Shown here: positions 31,055 through 35,970 of the stretch, piece by piece | Layout: every line of letters begins with the position of its first letter | Position numbering within the stretch: position 1 is the first letter of the stretch | Assembly (NCBI GenBank): GCA_964447925.1 | Contig: CAYUUP010000006.1 | Span: 1 to 35,970, forward strand | Length of the DNA stretch: 35,970 nucleotides | Source of the DNA: CAYUUP01 sp964447925 | Lineage (GTDB): Bacteria > Bacillota > Clostridia > Oscillospirales > Oscillospiraceae | Direction of reading: 5' to 3' | Position numbers and translations under genes: made by a program | Notes under the pieces: generated by a model | Database searches by the model: none | Seen by the model: only the letters and a program-made list of their open reading frames with translations | Told to the model about the DNA's origin: nothing

Positions 31055-32749
31055 CGGCAGCACGACAGAAAACTCCGTCCCCAGCCCGGGCCTGCTGGTC
31101 AGGATGATACTTCCGCCCATGCTGTCCACCACGTGTTTTGCGATGGACAGTCCCAGCCCGGTGCCGCCCACCGTCCGGCTGCGACCGCTGTCCACCCGGT
31201 AAAAACGCTCGAATACTCGTCCCTGATGCTCCGGGGGGATGGGTTCGCCATCGTTGCGGATGGTCAGTTCTGCCTGGCCAGCTTCTTCCGTCAGACAGAT
31301 GTCTACCCGGCCGCCGGGAGTGTTATATTTGATGGCATTGGACAGCAGATTGCCCACCAACTGGTGGAGACTTTTGGCACTGCCCCACAGCCGTACCGGC
31401 TGGAGCTGGGCGGAGACAGTCACCTGCCGGGCGGCGGCCTCCACGGCCATCTCGTCCATGCAGGTGCGGAGGACGGCGGAGAGATCAACATCCTCTGCGT
31501 CCTCCTCCATGCCGCCGCTCTCAATACGGGAGAGCATAATAATATCCTCCACCAGAGTGGTGAGGCGCCGACTCTCCGCCTCAATGCGGGTGAGCAGCTC
31601 GTCCCGCTGGCCATCGGACAGGGGCAGGCCGGACAGAAGCAGCTCACTGCTGCCCTGAATGGCGGTAATGGGAGTCTTCAATTCGTGGCTGGCGTTTGAA
31701 AAAAATTCCTGCCGCATCTGTGCTGCCCGCCGGTCGGCGGTGATGTCGGAGAGCAGCAGCACCAACCCGTCTCCTGAGCCGTCCATCGGCCCCACCGGAG
31801 CAATCCGCGCCTCCAGAATCTGCCCCCGGCGGGCCAGTTCCGCCCGCTGGCTCAGGCGGTACTCCAGTGCGGCATCCACCCCTTCCAGCAGCGCCCGCTC
31901 CCGGGTGACATAGGACAGACTGTGACCGGCAGCATCGGCGGGGCAGTCTAAATAGCGGCAGGCACTCTTGTTGATGAGCAGGATGCGTTTGTGACTGTCC
32001 AGCATCAGGAACCCCTCGCCCATGTTGTCCAGGATATAATTGATCTTATCCCGCTCAGCCTGGATGTGGCCGATATGCTCCGCCACATCTGCGGACATCT
32101 GGTTGATCTGTACCGCCATCTCCCGCAGTTCCGGGTAGGGGTAGCTTTGGGCGTCCAGCCGAAGGGTTCCGCCCTTCACCTTGTCCAGCTGGGTGTTGAT
32201 CTCCAAGATCGGCCGAGTGATGCGGGCGGTGAGACGGCCGGCCATGGCCACTGAACAGGCCAGCGCCAGCAGCAGGGCGGCAAAAATGGCCGGGAGGAAG
32301 GAGATAAAGTCGGCCAGGATGCCGCTGTACTCCTGAGAGAGACGGATATAGCCGCCATCCCCGGTGCGGACAACGGCATACATCAGCTTTTGTCCCAGAG
32401 TGTCACTGTTCCGGATGGTAACTGCAGAGCCGTTTTCTGCGGCCTTCAGAATCTCCTCCCGCTGGCTGTGGTTGGGCATCTGGGTGTAGTCTGCTTCGGA
32501 ATCTCCTGTCACCGCGCCGCTTTCCGCGATAATGGTGACCCGCAGGCCTCCCGAAGCGAACTGCTTCGCCTGGGCATCGTGGCTACTCTCCGGGTCAAAG
32601 GCCACCGCTGCCAGCTGAGCCAAGGCGGCCAGATCCTCCTCCTTGGTGGCGGTGAGCTGCCAGTCGAAGATCACAGCAGTCACCAGGGCACAGATTATCA
32701 GGCCCGCTGCCAGTACAGTGGTGAAGCCTTGCATCATAGCCCGCTTCAC
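31034..32749 (-). CDS. Sensor histidine kinase (PhoR type)
   Basis: 571 aa membrane sensor. Membrane segment 1 (about 8-30), extracytoplasmic loop (31-148), membrane segment 2 (about 149-172), HAMP (to about 225), PAS (about 230-340), dimerisation domain with phospho-acceptor His355 in SNASHELKTP, and the ATPase domain with NLLSNAIKYNTPGG and GTGLGLSIAKHVVDSMGG. The start is GTG at 32749, overlapping the regulator stop by 4 bp (GTGA). The architecture matches PhoR/WalK-like kinases; the signal is unknown, and no pst or phoU genes are next to it. Confidence 0.93.
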   Translation of the reverse strand: MKRAMMQGFTTVLAAGLIICALVTAVIFDWQLTATKEEDLAALAQLAAVAFDPESSHDAQAKQFASGGLRVTIIAESGAVTGDSEADYTQMPNHSQREEILKAAENGSAVTIRNSDTLGQKLMYAVVRTGDGGYIRLSQEYSGILADFISFLPAIFAALLLALACSVAMAGRLTARITRPILEINTQLDKVKGGTLRLDAQSYPYPELREMAVQINQMSADVAEHIGHIQAERDKINYILDNMGEGFLMLDSHKRILLINKSACRYLDCPADAAGHSLSYVTRERALLEGVDAALEYRLSQRAELARRGQILEARIAPVGPMDGSGDGLVLLLSDITADRRAAQMRQEFFSNASHELKTPITAIQGSSELLLSGLPLSDGQRDELLTRIEAESRRLTTLVEDIIMLSRIESGGMEEDAEDVDLSAVLRTCMDEMAVEAAARQVTVSAQLQPVRLWGSAKSLHQLVGNLLSNAIKYNTPGGRVDICLTEEAGQAELTIRNDGEPIPPEHQGRVFERFYRVDSGRSRTVGGTGLGLSIAKHVVDSMGGSIILTSRPGLGTEFSVVLPKRGCLA

Positions 32750-33447
32750 GGATTTACCCCTCCCACAAAGCGGTAGCCAACGCCCCGGACGGTCTTGATG
32801 TAGCGGCTGCGTTCCGGCGGGTCACCGATCTTCTGCCGCAGAGTGCCGATGTGGATATCAAGCGTCCGGGTTTCTCCTGTGTAGTCGATCCCCCAGACCT
32901 CCCGCAGGAGGACCTCCCGGCGGAGACTCTTGCCGGGATGCTCCATCAGGTATTTCAGCAACTCGAATTCCTTATACGTCAGCTCCACCACCTGGCCGTC
33001 CACCCGCAACTCCCGGGCTTCCGGGTCCAGGCCCAGTCCCGGGCAGTGATAGAGCGCACTCTGGGGCCTCTCTCCCGCCGCCCGGCGGAGCAGGGCCCGC
33101 ACCCGGGCACACAGCTCCAGCACGCCGAAGGGCTTGGTCATATAGTCATCCGCCCCGGCATCCAGGCCGATGACCTTGTCAGCTTCCATATCCCGTGCTG
33201 TCAGAACCATCACCGGAACCTGCCGGAGACCGGGGGCCTGACGCATCTGCCGTACAGCGGTTAGGCCGTCCATGCCGTCCAACATCAGATCCATGATCAC
33301 CAGATCGGGGATGTTGCGCTTCATGTCTGCCAGGGCAGGGAGGGCCTGCTCAAAACACACCGGCTGGTAGCCGTGGCTCTGGAGAGCCACTGTCAGCAGG
33401 ATGCGGATGCTCTCGTCATCCTCTACCACTACGATCCGTTCTTTCAT
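32746..33447 (-). CDS. OmpR/PhoB-family response regulator
   Basis: 233 aa. The receiver domain has the acidic pocket (EDDE at 9-12), phospho-acceptor Asp53 in LVIMDLMLDG, and Lys105 in DYMTKPFG. The winged-helix DNA-binding domain (about 135-230) contains TYKEFELLKYLMEHPGK, REVLLREVWG and a TVRGVGYRF end. CGGAGGG lies 8 bp before the ATG. It is co-translated with the kinase and would be its target. Confidence 0.95.
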   Translation of the reverse strand: MKERIVVVEDDESIRILLTVALQSHGYQPVCFEQALPALADMKRNIPDLVIMDLMLDGMDGLTAVRQMRQAPGLRQVPVMVLTARDMEADKVIGLDAGADDYMTKPFGVLELCARVRALLRRAAGERPQSALYHCPGLGLDPEARELRVDGQVVELTYKEFELLKYLMEHPGKSLRREVLLREVWGIDYTGETRTLDIHIGTLRQKIGDPPERSRYIKTVRGVGYRFVGGVNP

Positions 33448-33543
33448 GCTCTATTCCCTCCGTTTTGCAATATCTTTGCAGAGATTACCGCTATAATAAT
33501 ACCCCCGGCGACGGGGTGCCGCCACCAGGGGAGTGTATGCTCT

Positions 33544-33561
33544 GTGTAAAATTCCTGTAAA
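33544..33561 (-). promoter_or_regulatory. Pho-box-like direct repeat upstream of the two-component genes
   Basis: Read on the plus strand, GTGTAAA (33544-33550), four AT-rich bases, then CTGTAAA (33555-33561): two 7-mers in an 11-bp repeat, the geometry of a Pho box. It lies about 43 bp upstream of a TATTAT -10 candidate (33501-33496, minus strand) that lacks a recognisable -35. This fits autoactivation but is unproven. Confidence 0.3.
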
Positions 33562-33562
33562 G

Positions 33563-34480
33563 TCAGCCCCACAGCGGGTTGGGGTAAAGTCCTGCTTCGG
33601 CCTTCTCCGCCATGGCAGCGGCTACCGACTCCCGGTCTGCCCGGTAGGTGACGCCATACCACTTGTCCGGGCTGGTGAGCATCCGGACGATGGCGGCACC
33701 GTCCTTCAGCAATTCCTCCACAGCCTCAGGAAGATAGTATTCCCAGGTCAAAGGCTTTTCAGCCAGCCCGGCATCCAGGGCGGCGGGAAAACGGGCCGCT
33801 GTCTCTGCCAGAAATGCCTGGGGGAAGCCCCAGCAGTTCATCGAAACCAGCGTGTCACCCGGGAGGGGAGTCCAACTCTCGCCGCCATCCTCAGAAAAGG
33901 CAATTCCGAAAGGACGTATTTCAATACGGGTGCGCTCGGTGATTTCCGCCAGATTACCCGTCTCGTCCAGCTTACAGACCCCCCGGGCCACACTGCCGTT
34001 TTCCGTCACGGTGTTCTTCAGCAGATAGCCCACCATAGCACAGTCCAGCGGCCCAGTATTGGGACAGGTGAGGAAACCATAGATCCGGGCAAAGGCATCG
34101 GGGCCATAATAGTCATCGGCATTGACAACCATAAAAGGGCCGTCCAGCACCTCGCGAGCGGACAGCAGGGCGTGACAGGTCCCCCAGGGCTTCACCCGAC
34201 CCTGGGGCAGGGAAATACCCGCCGGGAGATCGTCCAGACGCTGGAAGACACAGACGGTTTCCATGTGGCCCTCCACCCGGGAGACCACGGCCCGGCGGAA
34301 GGCTTCCTCCATTTCCTCTTTAATGACAAAGACCACCCGGCGGAAGCCCGCCCGGCAGGCGTCGTAGAGGGAATAGTCCATAATCGTCTCCCCTGAGGGG
34401 CCAACGGGGTCAATCTGCTTCAAACCGCCATATCGGCTGCCCATGCCGGCGGCCAGCACAACCAGAGTCGGTTCCTTCAT
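33563..34480 (-). CDS. Sugar-1-phosphate nucleotidyltransferase-like protein
   Basis: 305 aa soluble protein. LVVLAAGMGSRYGGLKQIDPVGPSGETIMDYSLYDA is a nucleotidyltransferase P-loop and sugar-site start. FMVVNADDYYG supplies the metal-binding Asp. The sequence most resembles NTP_transferase proteins of unknown sugar specificity. The start is the ATG at 34480, with AGGAGG 10 bp upstream; it overlaps the previous stop by 4 bp (ATGA). The neighbouring hexapeptide-repeat protein may work with it, but the pairing does not reveal the substrate. Confidence 0.82.
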   Translation of the reverse strand: MKEPTLVVLAAGMGSRYGGLKQIDPVGPSGETIMDYSLYDACRAGFRRVVFVIKEEMEEAFRRAVVSRVEGHMETVCVFQRLDDLPAGISLPQGRVKPWGTCHALLSAREVLDGPFMVVNADDYYGPDAFARIYGFLTCPNTGPLDCAMVGYLLKNTVTENGSVARGVCKLDETGNLAEITERTRIEIRPFGIAFSEDGGESWTPLPGDTLVSMNCWGFPQAFLAETAARFPAALDAGLAEKPLTWEYYLPEAVEELLKDGAAIVRMLTSPDKWYGVTYRADRESVAAAMAEKAEAGLYPNPLWG

Positions 34481-35013
34481 CGTGATGTATCCTCCTGTTG
34501 GATGATTGGAGCCAGCTGCTCTCGGGCCGCGTCCATATACTCCTGGCAATTCACCAGAATGGCCTCCTGCTCATCGGGGTGGAGGGAGCGGATGACTCTG
34601 GCGGGGGTACCCATGACCATGCTGCCTGGGGGGATGACGGTTTTTCCCGTCACCAGCGCGCCGCCGCCGATGATGCTGCCCTCGCCCACCACGCAGCCGG
34701 TAAGCAGGGCCGCGCCCATGCCAATGAGACAGCCGCTGCCCACGGTGCAGGAGTGTAGGATGGATCCATGGCCTACTATCACATTTTCCCCCAGCGAGAG
34801 GGGGATATCCCGATCACAATGAAGAACGGCGTTGTCCTGAATATTTGTTCCGGCTCCGATGGTGATGGGGGCCTCATCCCCCCGTATCACCGCGCCGTAC
34901 CACACATTGACGTTTTCGCCCAGTGTCACGTCACCGATTACGACGGCGGTTTCCGCGCCCCGGACGGTGGGGTGCAGCCGGGGGACGTTGCCCCGGAAGT
35001 CCTTTTGTAGCAT
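34477..35013 (-). CDS. Gamma-carbonic-anhydrase-like hexapeptide-repeat protein
   Basis: 178 aa left-handed beta-helix protein. Repeats of the type V-I-G-D-V-T-L-G-E-N run through residues 23-150. The three zinc-ligand histidines of gamma carbonic anhydrases are present: His65 in NAVLHCDRD, His82 in IVGHGS and His87 in ILHSC. The start is the ATG at 35013, with GGAAGGAAGGGAAG upstream; an earlier ATG at 35037 would add 8 residues and remove that site. Many members show no measurable carbonic anhydrase activity, so the reaction is uncertain. Confidence 0.87.
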   Translation of the reverse strand: MLQKDFRGNVPRLHPTVRGAETAVVIGDVTLGENVNVWYGAVIRGDEAPITIGAGTNIQDNAVLHCDRDIPLSLGENVIVGHGSILHSCTVGSGCLIGMGAALLTGCVVGEGSIIGGGALVTGKTVIPPGSMVMGTPARVIRSLHPDEQEAILVNCQEYMDAAREQLAPIIQQEDTSR

Positions 35014-35052
35014 ACAGTGCTTCCCTTCCTTCCGCATTCTTTGCCTGCCGAT

Positions 35053-35081
35053 ATCATATCACGAAGCTGCCGGCCATGCAA
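35053..35081 (-). promoter_or_regulatory. Promoter of the gamma-CA/nucleotidyltransferase unit
   Basis: On the minus strand TTGCAT (35081-35076) and TATGAT (35058-35053) are 17 bp apart, 40 bp before the start codon. Confidence 0.65.
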
Positions 35082-35127
35082 GAGGTAATTCCGACAATGC
35101 GCCCTGGCGGTGCGGGAGGGAACCGGT

Positions 35128-35649
35128 TCAGCGGTACCAGGCTAAAGCGTCGGTGGTGCCTGCCCGGCGGAGTACCCGGCCGGTGACTGACCAGTCCAGC
35201 AGAAAGATCAGACCCAGGGGCAGCAGCAGAATGTCAGGCAGCCGGGCTACCATGGGGGCAGCCAAGGGCTGGATGACATAGATAACCACCAGAGACAACA
35301 CGCCCCAGGCGGCAGAAAAAAGCAGGCAGACTCGGCCCTGGAGATTTAGGGGGAGGCCGCGGTAGTCCCAAAAGGCCACCCCCCAGGCCCGCTGGTAGAA
35401 GACGGACATGAGGTATTCAGCGGCGGTGGCTACCAGAGCGGCGGCGGGAACCAGCAGCAGGGAGGTTCGAATAAAAGCGGGCAGGACGAGAATTCCCACT
35501 GCCCCCAGACCGTAGACGGGGCAGAGGGGCAGCAGGAGCATACATTTCCTATCCCGCTTCTTTGCATGGATGAGGCTGGAAAAGAGAACCTCCAGCCCAA
35601 AGCCCAACAGGCTGTATAAAAAGAAATACCAGATAAGCTGCATGAACAT
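35128..35649 (-). CDS. CmpB-type membrane protein (putative ABC-transporter type IV family)
   Basis: About 173 aa with five or so hydrophobic segments. FFLYSLLGFGLEVLFSSL, CPVYGLGAVGILVLP, the E in AEYLMS, and WDYRGLPLNLQGRVCLLFSAAWG follow the pattern of the CmpB family, which is common in Clostridia and of unknown function. No ribosome site is visible before any candidate ATG (35739, 35649 or 35643); I chose 35649 because the family begins at this membrane segment. A minus-strand promoter was not found. Confidence 0.65.
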   Translation of the reverse strand: MFMQLIWYFFLYSLLGFGLEVLFSSLIHAKKRDRKCMLLLPLCPVYGLGAVGILVLPAFIRTSLLLVPAAALVATAAEYLMSVFYQRAWGVAFWDYRGLPLNLQGRVCLLFSAAWGVLSLVVIYVIQPLAAPMVARLPDILLLPLGLIFLLDWSVTGRVLRRAGTTDALAWYR

Positions 35650-35727
35650 AGGATGCGGCGTTTTGATAAAATCATACGGGGGAGAGCGGGGAAAATCCGG
35701 AAAAAGAGAGAAAGAATCGGGCGCCAC

Positions 35728-35756
35728 TTGCAAATCCATGGGAAATGCGGTATACT
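35728..35756 (+). promoter_or_regulatory. Promoter of the NCS2 permease gene
   Basis: TTGCAA (35728-35733) and TATACT (35751-35756) are 17 bp apart on the plus strand. The leader is only about 40 nt, too short for an attenuator. Confidence 0.65.
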
Positions 35757-35804
35757 TTTTCCGGGCGGTTCTGCCTGCCCAAAATACAAGAGAGGAGAAA
35801 AAGC

Positions 35805-35970
35805 ATGAAAAACGACACCGCTGCCATCCGGGACGCCCGCACGCTGGGTATCCCCAAAATGCTCCTGCTGGGTCTCCAGCATATGTTCGCCATGTTTGGT
35901 GCGACCATCCTTGTTCCCATTCTGGTGAATACCTACTTCGAGGGCGAGGGCCTGTCCGTTCAGGTGACGC
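35805..35970 (+). CDS. NCS2-family nucleobase permease, 5' part (uracil/xanthine type)
   Basis: The first 55 codons are visible before the window ends. GAGAGGAGA precedes the ATG. The sequence IPKMLLLGLQHMFAMFGATI with VPIL next is the NCS2 signature of UraA/PyrP-like uracil permeases, in the first membrane segment. Xanthine permeases share it less closely. Together with Upp at 30346 it would allow uracil uptake and salvage. Confidence 0.88.
   Translation, partial: MKNDTAAIRDARTLGIPKMLLLGLQHMFAMFGATILVPILVNTYFEGEGLSVQVT

Overview
The window reads as a chromosomal stretch of a fairly GC-rich, anaerobic member of the Bacillota, class Clostridia, most like the gut Oscillospiraceae (Flavonifractor/Lawsonibacter-type). 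This is inferred from strong AGGAGG-type ribosome sites, an HPr with Ser46, a SpoVB-like flippase followed by mazG (the Bacillota yabM-yabN order), a MntP pump, a superoxide reductase rather than SOD, and ferredoxin-flavoprotein fusions. No database search was possible, so the taxon is an inference.

Layout. (1) 1-560: the 3' part of tRNA-Asp, a complete tRNA-Thr with terminator, then about 400 bp without a protein gene. That stretch holds two further strong plus-strand terminators and a possible small-RNA unit. (2) 560-12820: a LysR regulator divergent from a long plus-strand operon. The operon encodes a family-5 lipoprotein receptor and a complete peptide/nickel-type ABC importer (two ATPases, two permeases), a broken ferredoxin-flavoprotein remnant, three consecutive NTF2/SnoaL-like paralogues, an intact 2[4Fe-4S]-FAD flavoprotein, and a second broken flavoprotein remnant. 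It looks like an import-and-transform locus for an unknown small molecule, possibly a steroid-, bile-acid- or aromatic-like compound by analogy with BaiE (NTF2-fold dehydratase) and ketosteroid-type flavoproteins. It is the most novel part of the window. (3) 12956-13375: a SecB-like gene on the minus strand. (4) 13733-18590: a self-contained fructose PTS operon with 1-phosphofructokinase, EIIABC, HPr and Enzyme I, preceded by a near-consensus promoter overlapped by an inverted repeat.

(5) 18651-21063 (minus): an Old Yellow Enzyme/2,4-dienoyl-CoA reductase-type Fe-S flavoenzyme downstream of a desulfoferrodoxin. (6) 21348-26334 (minus): HU, MazG, a SpoVB/MurJ-like flippase, MTA/SAH deaminase and purine nucleoside phosphorylase; the last two form a purine salvage pair. 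(7) 26528-30975 (plus): pyruvate kinase, MntP behind a structured leader, a small unknown protein, a RodA/FtsW-type SEDS glycosyltransferase, and uracil phosphoribosyltransferase. (8) 31034-35649 (minus): a PhoR/PhoB-type two-component pair, a nucleotidyltransferase, a gamma-carbonic-anhydrase-like hexapeptide protein and a CmpB-type membrane protein. (9) 35805 to the edge: the start of an NCS2 uracil/xanthine permease, which would complement Upp.

Regions 3-9 look like ordinary chromosomal housekeeping DNA. Region 2 begins beside a tRNA cluster and carries two decayed genes, so it looks like accessory DNA in the process of reduction. No CRISPR array, insertion sequence, integrase or phage gene was seen.
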